A program made the translations under genes and the position numbers. Positions 7,097 through 12,102 of a stretch of 12,102 bases of DNA are shown piece after piece. Each line of letters opens with the position of its first letter. Position 1 is the first letter of the stretch. The notes beneath the pieces were generated by a model that was not told the origin of the DNA, did not search any database, and saw only the letters and a list, made by a program, of their open reading frames with translations. The DNA is from Chloroflexia bacterium. GTDB taxonomy: Bacteria; Chloroflexota; Chloroflexia; QHBQ01; JADMIH01. The stretch is taken from positions 1 to 12,102 of the forward strand of contig JAICKM010000133.1 in the NCBI GenBank assembly GCA_025927935.1, in the 5' to 3' direction.

Positions 7097-7236
7097 CTAG
7101 CGCCGCTCTAGCGCTGCTTCCAATCGTCGTTGTCATGCTGAACGGAGTGAAGTATCTCGTCTCCATCCCGCACGCGACGAGACTCTTCGCTCCGCTCAGC
7201 GTGATAACCCAGACTGGAAGCAGTACTAGCGCCGCT
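7097..7236 (-). mobile_element. candidate MITE-like insertion with 11-bp target duplication
   Basis: CTAGCGCCGCT occurs exactly at 7097-7107 and at 7226-7236. Between the copies are 118 bp that form one long imperfect inverted repeat. Its ends read inward as CTGCTTCCAATC (7113-7124, CTGCTTCC being 7113-7120) and, from the other side, CTGCTTCCAGTC. No coding sequence lies inside. The right repeat contains the last codons of the MFS gene and its TAG stop. Deleting the element plus one repeat leaves the MFS stop, then AGAGGAAGTT, then the GTG of the TerC gene. That is a normal operon junction and fits the idea of an insertion. CTAGCGCTGCT at 7108-7118 is a near-copy of the repeat, so slippage or REP-type duplication is an alternative. 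The strand is arbitrary. Confidence 0.5.
7129..7208. repeat. REP-like palindromic core of the inserted element
   Basis: Two 33-nt arms (7129-7161 and 7176-7208) are inverted copies with 27 of 33 positions matching, around a 14-nt loop. Three of the six mismatches become G-U pairs in RNA. The core, with TCATGCTGAACGGAGTGAAG on one arm and its diverged counterpart on the other, resembles a dispersed palindromic repeat of the TCATGCTGAGCG-GAGCGAAG type. I recall that repeat from many bacterial genomes. It has no U tract, so it is not a classical terminator, although it could stabilise or attenuate MFS mRNA. Confidence 0.7.
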
Positions 7237-8584
7237 TCATCAACCACCAGGTGCCCAGAACGCCCAGCAGACTGACCGCTCCGCCCGCCGCCATGCTGAT
7301 CGGGGTGCTGGTGGCGTGGGCCAGGCTCCCGGCCAGGAGCGATCCGATCGGGGTGGTTCCGGCAAAGACCATCATATAGACCGCCATGACCCGTCCCCGT
7401 AGCTCGTCGGGGACGGTCATCTGGACCGTCGTGTTCGCCGTCGCGCTGAAGGACACCATCGCCGCGCCCATCACCACCAGCAAGGCCAGCGAGAGGGGGA
7501 ACCACGACGACCAGGCGAAGGCCAGCAGGGTCAGGCCGAAGCAAAAGGCGGCCACGATCACGACCCGGCGGCGGGCTTGCTTGGCGCCATAGGCCAGGGC
7601 CAACCCGGCCACCAGCGACCCAGCGCCCATGGTGGACATCATCAGCCCGTAGCCGTCCGCGCCTACATGCAAAATGTCGCGCGCCATCACCGGCATCCAA
7701 ACCGTGAAGTTCATGCCGAAGGTGCCGACCGCGCCCACCAGCATGACCAGGGCGAACACCGCGGGGGTCTGGCGAATATAGCGGAAGCCTCCGCCCAGGT
7801 TCGCCAGGAACCCGCCCTTGGTGCCCCAACCGGCCGGGGCGGTTTGCTTGCTCGTATTGGTGAAGAAGGGCGCCCGCATGAGCAGCAACCCGGTGATCAC
7901 GCCCAGGTAGCTGACCCCGTTCAGGAAGAAGCAGCCGACCACGCCGACCAGGCTGATCAGCACCCCGGCGATGGCCGGGCCGACCAGGCGCGCCGCGTTG
8001 AACACCGACGAGTTGAGCGCAATCGAGTTCATCAGGTCGTCTTTGCCGACCATCTCGACGACAAACGCCTGGCGGGTCGGCATATCGATGGCGTTCGTGG
8101 TGCCCAGCAAGGCCGCCAGCACCAGGACATGCCAGATTTGCACCGTATGCGTGAAGGCCAGCAAGGCCAGCACGAAGGCCAGGACCATCATCACCCCCTG
8201 GGTGACGACCAGGACGTTGCGCTTGGGCAGCCGGTCGGCCAGGGCGCCGCCGACCACCGACAGCAAGAGCACCGGCGCGAACTGGAGCGCGCTGGTGACG
8301 CCTAGCATCAGGTCGGCGTCCTTGCCGGCGAGTTGCAGCACCAGCCACGCCTGGGCAACGGTCTGCATCCAGGTGCCGATCAGCGAAATCAATTGCCCGA
8401 AGAAGAAGAGGCGATAATTACGGTGGCGGAGCGCCCGAAAGCCGGCGCTGAGTTTAGCCCCGCGCGTGGGCGCTGGGGCGACGAGCGGCGGCGCATCCGC
8501 CGCCAGCGTGCCCGCCCGCGCCGCCCGCGGTAGGTTCGCCGTCATGCGCTCGCCCGCCACGGCGGTCTCGACTTTGTCTGGCAT
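7226..8584 (-). CDS. MFS exporter, MFS_3 (enterobactin-exporter-like) family
   Basis: This 452-residue major facilitator protein of the inner membrane has about 12 predicted helices. After a polar Ala/Pro-rich N-terminus (1-45), the sequence LRHRNYRLFFFGQLISLIGT (52-71) is the typical opening of the MFS_3/EntS-like group. Motif A appears as GGALADRLPKRNV (112-124) in the loop between helices 2 and 3. A second-half equivalent, VPDELRGRVMAVYMM, is in the C-terminal part. Proton-driven export of a small molecule is expected; siderophores, drugs and metabolites are all known in this family, and no substrate can be named. The ATG at 8584 has GAGGA (complement of 8596-8600) 11 nt upstream. An internal ATG 13 codons in has a poorer site. 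The gene ends in the right-hand repeat of the inserted element. It is the first minus-strand gene left of the divergent non-coding block. Confidence 0.9.
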   Translation of the reverse strand: MPDKVETAVAGERMTANLPRAARAGTLAADAPPLVAPAPTRGAKLSAGFRALRHRNYRLFFFGQLISLIGTWMQTVAQAWLVLQLAGKDADLMLGVTSALQFAPVLLLSVVGGALADRLPKRNVLVVTQGVMMVLAFVLALLAFTHTVQIWHVLVLAALLGTTNAIDMPTRQAFVVEMVGKDDLMNSIALNSSVFNAARLVGPAIAGVLISLVGVVGCFFLNGVSYLGVITGLLLMRAPFFTNTSKQTAPAGWGTKGGFLANLGGGFRYIRQTPAVFALVMLVGAVGTFGMNFTVWMPVMARDILHVGADGYGLMMSTMGAGSLVAGLALAYGAKQARRRVVIVAAFCFGLTLLAFAWSSWFPLSLALLVVMGAAMVSFSATANTTVQMTVPDELRGRVMAVYMMVFAGTTPIGSLLAGSLAHATSTPISMAAGGAVSLLGVLGTWWLMKRR

Positions 8585-8670
8585 ACGCTCTAGTTTCCTC
8601 GATCTCTTATAGCTTTACAGTTGCGCTGTGGCCCGGCGGCGCGGCCCGGAAGCACTGGGCGGCACAGGCA

Positions 8671-8841
8671 CGGACGCCACATGCCGCTCGTGGCGTCCGC
8701 GCAAATACGTCTCGATGTTACGTCGTCGCCAGGCCGGCAGGGGTTCCGCGGTATATGGCCGTATACCGGAACCCTGGATCGCCGTGGAACGATCCGTCCA
8801 CCCGGTTCGCGGTGGACGCGGGCGGGTGCTTGTCCGCCCGC
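8671..8841. other. cluster of five hairpins (candidate structured RNA or cruciform region)
   Basis: The five stems are: A, 8671-8680 with 8690-8699, 10 bp perfect; B, 8741-8748 and 8751-8755 with 8762-8774, 13 bp with a 2-nt bulge; C, 8776-8781 with 8790-8795, 6 bp; D, 8796-8802 with 8811-8817, 7 bp; E, 8818-8825 with 8834-8841, 8 bp. Stems B to E abut with gaps of 0-1 nt. No open reading frame here looks like a real protein. I recognised no 6S, SRP, tmRNA or RNase P signature. Either strand could be the transcribed one. No promoter is obvious just upstream, and no T-rich terminator follows stem E. Confidence 0.6.
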
Positions 8842-8878
8842 CATTTCCTCACGATGCTTACTAGTCTACTTGCTTACC

Positions 8879-8930
8879 TTAACGTTAACGTTAATATACG
8901 GATATTGGCTTTCTATAGCAAGGGCCTTGC
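8879..8930. other. AT-rich patch with a perfect 16-bp TTAACG palindrome and a second palindrome
   Basis: TTAACGTTAACGTTAA (8879-8894) is both a tandem TTAACG repeat and a perfect palindrome. It opens a locally AT-rich stretch (about 8879-8917) in otherwise GC-rich DNA. GCAAGG-G-CCTTGC follows at 8918-8930. Such a patch could be a DNA-unwinding element, an operator, or part of the adjacent structured region. Confidence 0.5.
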
Positions 8931-8980
8931 CGCGCCTCTTCAGTGATCGGGCGCCGAGTTTGTGCGCTGCCGGTGCGATT

Positions 8981-9071
8981 CTATCCACTTTCCGCCGCGC
9001 GATTTGTGTATGAGTTGTGGATAGTCAGGCAGCGTGCCTGTTAACAAATCTGTGGAAAAATTGGTGGACAG
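8981..9071. other. cluster of DnaA-box-like motifs (candidate origin)
   Basis: Motifs compared with TTATCCACA are: CTATCCACT at 8981-8989 (plus, 7 of 9); CTATCCACA as the complement of 9016-9024 (8 of 9); TTTTCCACA as the complement of 9051-9059 (8 of 9); and CTGTCCACC as the complement of 9063-9071 (6 of 9, weak). The first three are spaced exactly 35 bp apart. A palindrome CAGGCA-GCG-TGCCTG (9026-9040) lies between the second and third. The AT-rich patch is about 65 bp to the left. dnaB is nearby, but dnaA is not in the window. Confidence 0.45.
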
Positions 9072-9088
9072 GAAAGGGCCGCGCTGCT

Positions 9089-9117
9089 TTGGTCTTCCGG
9101 CACATTTGTGCTATAAT
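9089..9117 (+). promoter_or_regulatory. extended -10 promoter of rplI
   Basis: TGCTATAAT (9109-9117) is a perfect extended -10. TTGGTC (9089-9094) lies 17 nt upstream and is a weak -35 (3 of 6). The predicted start near 9124 gives a leader of about 154 nt before the L9 start codon. The promoter also shows that the longer open frame starting at 9017 is not the real L9 start. Confidence 0.75.
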
Positions 9118-9119
9118 GT

Positions 9120-9133
9120 CCTCTGTTCAGAGG
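9120..9133 (+). promoter_or_regulatory. inverted repeat at the rplI transcription start
   Basis: CCTCTG-TT-CAGAGG sits 2 nt after the -10 element and spans the predicted start site. It could be an operator or a 5' end hairpin that protects the mRNA. No regulator can be named. Confidence 0.4.
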
Positions 9134-9277
9134 TGGCCCGACCCGATGCGCGCCCGCGGTAGGGGTGCGCTGCGCGGCTTGTTAGCAAGCGACGGCGCCT
9201 TGAACGCTTTACTCATCTGCGATGCACCGTTTGCAGCCGGTGACAATCGCTTCTATGAAATAGGAGTTACATTCACG

Positions 9278-10066
9278 ATGAAAATCATTTTGACCGAGAC
9301 AGTGGAAAAGCTCGGCCAGCCTGGCGAGGTGAAGGAAGTCGCGAACGGGTATGCCCGCAACTTCCTCTTCCCGCGCAACCTGGCTATTCCGGCGACGAAG
9401 GGCGCCTTGCAGCAGGCGGCCAACCGCCGCGCCAGCGCCGAGAAGCACGCGGCGCAGCAGGTCAGCCAGGCGCAGGCCGCCGTCGATAAGCTGAACGGCC
9501 TGACCGTCCTGCTCTATGCCCGCACCGGCGAGCAGAATCGCCTCTATGGATCGATCACCCCGTCTGATGTGGCCCAGGCGCTACAGGTGCAGCACGGCCA
9601 GACCGTGGATCGGCGCCGCATCAAGCTCGATTCGCCCATCCATCGCACGGGGAACTTCACCGCGACCGTGTCGGTGGGCAATAACCTGTCGGCCAAGCTG
9701 AACCTGGTCGTGGAACCCGAGACGAACCGCACCGGCGCGTTGACCAGCGTGGCGGCTCAGGCGCCCGCCCCGCCGCCCGCCCCCGCCGAGGTTGCCCCGG
9801 TGGCCGAGACGGCTCCAGCGGCGGAGACCCCAGCCGCTGTGACGGTGGAAGCGCCCGTGGCGGAAGCGGTCCCGGAGGCGGAGACGCCCGCGGAAGCCGC
9901 TCCGGTGGCGGAAGCGCCCGTAGTGGAAGCGTCTCCGGCGGCGGACACTGCCGCTGAGGCATCCGCCGCGCCGGAGGGCGTGACTTTCGCTCCCGCCGAT
10001 GTGGCGCCGGTGGCCGAGGCCGCCTCGGCCGCCGCCGGGGAACCGGAAGCGGCGCCCGAAGTCTAA
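9278..10066 (+). CDS. rplI: 50S ribosomal protein bL9 with a long low-complexity C-terminal tail
   Basis: L9 binds 23S rRNA near the base of the L1 stalk and helps maintain reading-frame fidelity. Residues 1-148 are a complete L9. The N-terminal RNA-binding domain has MKIILTETVEKLGQPGEVKEV and GYARNFLFPRNLAIPAT (25-40). Next come the connecting helix (about 42-75) and a C-terminal domain with LYGSITPSDVAQAL (89-102). After residue 155 comes a tail of about 108 residues made almost only of Ala, Glu, Pro, Val and Thr, with repeated PVAEA/PAAE units. Usual L9 length is about 150, so 262 is unusual. The start is placed at 9278 because MKIIL is the family N-terminus, AGGAG (9262-9266) precedes it, and the promoter lies inside the longer reading frame. 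The usual rpsF-ssb-rpsR partners are absent upstream. dnaB follows after 106 bp. Confidence 0.95.
   Translation: MKIILTETVEKLGQPGEVKEVANGYARNFLFPRNLAIPATKGALQQAANRRASAEKHAAQQVSQAQAAVDKLNGLTVLLYARTGEQNRLYGSITPSDVAQALQVQHGQTVDRRRIKLDSPIHRTGNFTATVSVGNNLSAKLNLVVEPETNRTGALTSVAAQAPAPPPAPAEVAPVAETAPAAETPAAVTVEAPVAEAVPEAETPAEAAPVAEAPVVEASPAADTAAEASAAPEGVTFAPADVAPVAEAASAAAGEPEAAPEV
9748..10058 (+). repeat. low-complexity imperfect repeats encoding the L9 tail
   Basis: The DNA here repeats units such as GTGGCGGAAGCG and GCGGAGAC-like variants, encoding degenerate P-V-A-E-A blocks. Units are diverged and not of constant length, so the region is old rather than a fresh expansion. On the opposite strand it gives Gly/Arg-rich frames that are not genes. 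Confidence 0.6.
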
Positions 10067-10085
10067 GGCTCGCGGGGCATGTGAG

Positions 10086-10165
10086 GCGCCGGGCAACCGG
10101 CGCATGTCAGCGGTTAGTGGCCCGTGTTGAGTGCCGGCTGCTAACCTCAATCATAGGTACTAACC
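10086..10165 (+). promoter_or_regulatory. structured rplI-dnaB spacer (hairpin plus alternative pairings)
   Basis: GCGCCGG-GCAA-CCGGCGC (10086-10103) is a 7-bp stem closed by a GNRA-type GCAA loop. No U tract follows, so it is more likely an mRNA-stabilising or processing hairpin than a terminator. Further on, GGTTAG (10112-10117) can pair with CTAACC (10141-10146), or GGTTAGT can pair with ACTAACC (10159-10165) just before the dnaB start. The two pairings exclude each other, which would permit attenuation. This is inference only. Confidence 0.4.
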
Positions 10166-10172
10166 ACTGACT

Positions 10173-11552
10173 ATGGCTATCTCGCTGACCAACAACACCA
10201 GCCTTTATTCCGGCGGCGATGGGCCGCTGGAGCGGCCTGTTCCTTACGATCTGCAAGCAGAGGAAGCCGTGCTCGGCTCGCTTTTGCTGGATCGGGACGC
10301 GATCATCAAGGCTGCCACGTTTCTCCAGCCCACCGACTTCTACCGCGAGGCGAATGGCTGGATCTACGATTGCATCCTGGACCTCTACCACCGGCGCGAA
10401 CCGCCCGACCTAGTCACGCTCTCCAGCGAACTGGACCGGCGCGGGCGGCTCGAACCGGTGGGCGGCCTGGCTTACCTGGCCGCGCTCATGCACGGCGTCC
10501 CCACTGCCGTCCACATCGAATATTACGCGCGCATTGTCGAGCGCAATGCCGTCCTGCGCCGCCTGATCAGCGTGGGCGGGCAGATCGCCGGCCTCGGTTA
10601 TGAAGAGGGCCTGGATCTGCCCATTGTGCTCGACAAAGCCGAGTCGCTCCTCTTCGGCGTCACCCAGCGCCAGAGCAACGCCGACTTCGTGTCGATCAAG
10701 CGGGTGCTCGAAGAGTATTTCGACCGGCTCGACATCGTCCAGCACCAGAAGGGCAACGTGGTCGGCGTGCCCACCGGCTTCCACGATCTCGACGAACTGA
10801 CCGGCGGCTTGCAGAAATCCGACCTGGTGATTGTGGCGGCGCGCCCGTCGGTCGGTAAGAGTAGCTTCGGCCTCAGCATCGCCTATAACGCCGCCGTGCT
10901 GCACGCTAAGAGCGTAGGCGTGTTTAGCCTCGAAATGTCGGCAGAACAGTTGGTCCAGCGCTTGCTATCAATTTGCAGCGGGGTCGAGGCGCAGCGCCTG
11001 CGCCTGGGCTATCTGAGCGACACTGAGTGGCAGGCGCTCAGCGATGCCTTCGGCACCATGGCCGATGTGCCCATCTATTTCGACGACAGCGCGGGCCTCA
11101 CCGTGACGGAGGTGCGCAGCCGCGCCCGCCGCCTGCAAGCCGAAGCGGGCTGCGATCTGCTGATCATCGACTACCTGCAACTGATGAGCGGGCGCAAGAG
11201 CGACAACCGCGTGCAGGAAGTCTCGGAGATCACGCGCGGGCTGAAGCAACTGGCGCGTGAACTCAACGTGCCGGTGATCGCCATGTCACAGCTTTCGCGT
11301 GCCGTGGAAAGCCGCACGTCGCATGTGCCGATGCTCAGCGACTTGAGAGAAAGTGGCAGCATCGAGCAAGATGCGGACATCGTTATGTTCATTTATCGTG
11401 AGGAATTGTATAATCCCGAGACCGAGCGCAAAAACATCGCCGAGATCCATATCGCCAAACACCGGAATGGCCCGACGGGAGTCGTGCCCCTCTTCTTCAA
11501 AAATTCAATTACACATTTCAGCGATCTGGATGTGTACCGGCAACCCAGTTAA
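10173..11552 (+). CDS. dnaB: replicative DNA helicase DnaB
   Basis: DnaB is the hexameric helicase that unwinds DNA at the replication fork and recruits primase. All 459 residues are in the window. The N-terminal DnaB domain (about 24-125) begins PYDLQAEEAVLGSLLLD, followed by a linker helix (about 172-190). The RecA-like C-terminal domain has Walker A ARPSVGKSSF (223-232, with Ser230 where Thr is usual), the catalytic glutamate in FSLEMS (Glu254), Walker B LLIIDYLQL (329-337), the glutamine sensor in AMSQLSR (Gln373), and KHRNGPTG (429-436) bearing the C-terminal basic finger. No intein or insertion is present. The Shine-Dalgarno is weak (nearest AGGT is about 15 nt away), so translation may depend on the rplI transcript or its spacer structure. 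A DnaD-like gene follows after 63 bp. Confidence 0.97.
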   Translation: MAISLTNNTSLYSGGDGPLERPVPYDLQAEEAVLGSLLLDRDAIIKAATFLQPTDFYREANGWIYDCILDLYHRREPPDLVTLSSELDRRGRLEPVGGLAYLAALMHGVPTAVHIEYYARIVERNAVLRRLISVGGQIAGLGYEEGLDLPIVLDKAESLLFGVTQRQSNADFVSIKRVLEEYFDRLDIVQHQKGNVVGVPTGFHDLDELTGGLQKSDLVIVAARPSVGKSSFGLSIAYNAAVLHAKSVGVFSLEMSAEQLVQRLLSICSGVEAQRLRLGYLSDTEWQALSDAFGTMADVPIYFDDSAGLTVTEVRSRARRLQAEAGCDLLIIDYLQLMSGRKSDNRVQEVSEITRGLKQLARELNVPVIAMSQLSRAVESRTSHVPMLSDLRESGSIEQDADIVMFIYREELYNPETERKNIAEIHIAKHRNGPTGVVPLFFKNSITHFSDLDVYRQPS

Positions 11553-11615
11553 GCGTGGCCCGGAGTGACGCCGGCCCCCGAAATGGATGTGCGACGGTAA
11601 GTCGAGGGGCCTCTT

Positions 11616-12102
11616 ATGTTTAACGGGTTCCAGAGCGAGGAGAAGCGCATCTCGCTGCCGGAGAGCTTCTTCACGTCTGTCCTCCCGCAGATCACCAACC
11701 TGGCCGAACTGAAGGTGACACTGCATGTGTTCTATCGGCTGGCGGCCCAGGTCGGGCAGCCCCGGCTGCTGAGTTACCCGGAGCTGGCTGAAGATCGGGC
11801 GCTCGCCGCCGCGCTCACGGCGGGCCGCAATCCGCGCCCCGCCGCCGAGTGGCTGCGCGAGGGGCTGGAACTGGCCGTGGCCCGCGGCACGTTGCTGCAA
11901 CTGATCGTCCAGCCGGAGGGGGGCGCGGGGGACGAAGAATTCTGGTACCTGGTTAATACGCCGTTCAACAAACGCTGGCTGGCCCAGATGTGCGGCGAGG
12001 AAGCGGGCGCGGAAACGGGCGGCCTGGCCTCGGCCCAGTGGCTGGCCCTCTTGCGCGCCGAGCGCGACGCCGCGTTGGGGCGCGCGCCGGAGAGCGTGAC
12101 CG
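11616..12102 (+). CDS. DnaD-like / winged-helix replication protein, N-terminal part (cut by window edge)
   Basis: 162 residues are visible and the frame is open to the edge. The start MFNGF at 11616 has GAGGGG (11604-11609) 6 nt upstream. The opening block RISLPESFFTSVLPQITNLA (12-31) leads into AELKVTLHVFYRL (31-43). A helix-rich segment with SYPELAEDRALAAAL (about 52-66) and REGLELAVARGTLLQL (78-93) then runs into a strand region ending EFWYLVNTPFNKRW (108-121). The order of an aromatic-proline opening, an LKVTL helix, EL..D..L, and A..RG.LL is what I associate with DnaD-type winged-helix proteins annotated as primosome components, especially next to dnaB. In Firmicutes DnaD helps load the helicase. 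A helicase-loading or restart role is inferred from context; the DnaD C-terminal domain, if present, lies outside the window. The 11553-11615 gap shows no terminator, so co-transcription with dnaB is likely. Confidence 0.7.
   Translation, partial: MFNGFQSEEKRISLPESFFTSVLPQITNLAELKVTLHVFYRLAAQVGQPRLLSYPELAEDRALAAALTAGRNPRPAAEWLREGLELAVARGTLLQLIVQPEGGAGDEEFWYLVNTPFNKRWLAQMCGEEAGAETGGLASAQWLALLRAERDAALGRAPESVT

Noticed and set aside
7087..7225. yybP-ykoY manganese riboswitch before the TerC gene
   Set aside because: These riboswitches often precede TerC-type genes, but the spacer is fully explained by the inserted palindromic element and lacks the conserved loops.
7074..8348. 424-residue minus-strand open frame within the MFS gene
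   Set aside because: Shadow frame of the MFS gene, composed of Gly/Arg/Pro-rich sequence without transmembrane helices.
8599..8611. TATAAG on the minus strand as a -10 for the MFS gene
   Set aside because: It would start transcription inside the Shine-Dalgarno of that gene, and there is no matching -35.
8590..9013. Open frames of 60-130 residues in the block before rplI
   Set aside because: They cover the hairpin cluster, have no ribosome binding site that I can see, and their composition is not protein-like.
9017..9277. Upstream in-frame extension of rplI starting at 9017
   Set aside because: The rplI promoter lies inside it, L9 begins with MKIIL, and the extra 87 residues resemble no known domain.
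1..12102. CRISPR array, tRNA, rRNA, prophage, toxin-antitoxin or defence system
   Set aside because: No regularly spaced repeats, tRNA cloverleaf, rRNA segment, integrase, or defence-type domain was seen. A GGTTCGC stretch near 8804 resembles a T-loop but has no tRNA around it.

Overview
The window is GC-rich, densely coded bacterial chromosome. No 16S gene or other taxonomic marker is present. The best guess is Chloroflexota (Anaerolineae-like), inferred from four things: a DUF151 bifunctional nuclease, a zinc-finger anti-sigma factor fused to a WD40/TolB-like ectodomain, ribosomal protein L9 with an Ala/Glu/Pro tail, and dnaB followed by a DnaD-like protein. This assignment is an inference.

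Left part (1-2526): the N-terminal 437 residues of Lon protease on the minus strand, cut by the window edge just after the start of its Walker A motif. It is divergent from a plus-strand DUF151 nuclease gene. Good sigma70-type promoters for both lie in the 211-bp gap. A strong hairpin terminator ends the nuclease gene. A 74-residue PLDc_N-type membrane protein follows.

Middle part (2549-8584, minus strand): in transcription order, an MFS_3 exporter, a TerC-family membrane protein, an ECF sigma factor, its membrane anti-sigma factor (stop and start overlap as ATGA), and an OGG1-type 8-oxoguanine DNA glycosylase 12 bp further on. A 118-bp hairpin element flanked by exact 11-bp direct repeats separates the MFS and TerC genes. 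Removing the element and one repeat leaves the two genes only 10 bp apart, so it looks like an insertion into a former operon.

Non-coding block (8585-9277, 693 bp): transcription diverges here. The block holds five perfect or near-perfect hairpins within 171 bp, a perfect 16-bp TTAACG palindrome in an AT-rich patch, two smaller palindromes, four DnaA-box-like motifs (three spaced 35 bp apart), and an extended -10 promoter for rplI. It is a candidate replication origin or a structured RNA locus, and is the most interesting part of the window.

Right part (9278-12102, plus strand): rplI (L9 with a roughly 108-residue low-complexity tail), dnaB (replicative helicase), and the start of a DnaD-like or winged-helix replication protein that runs off the edge. 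These form a translation and replication cluster.
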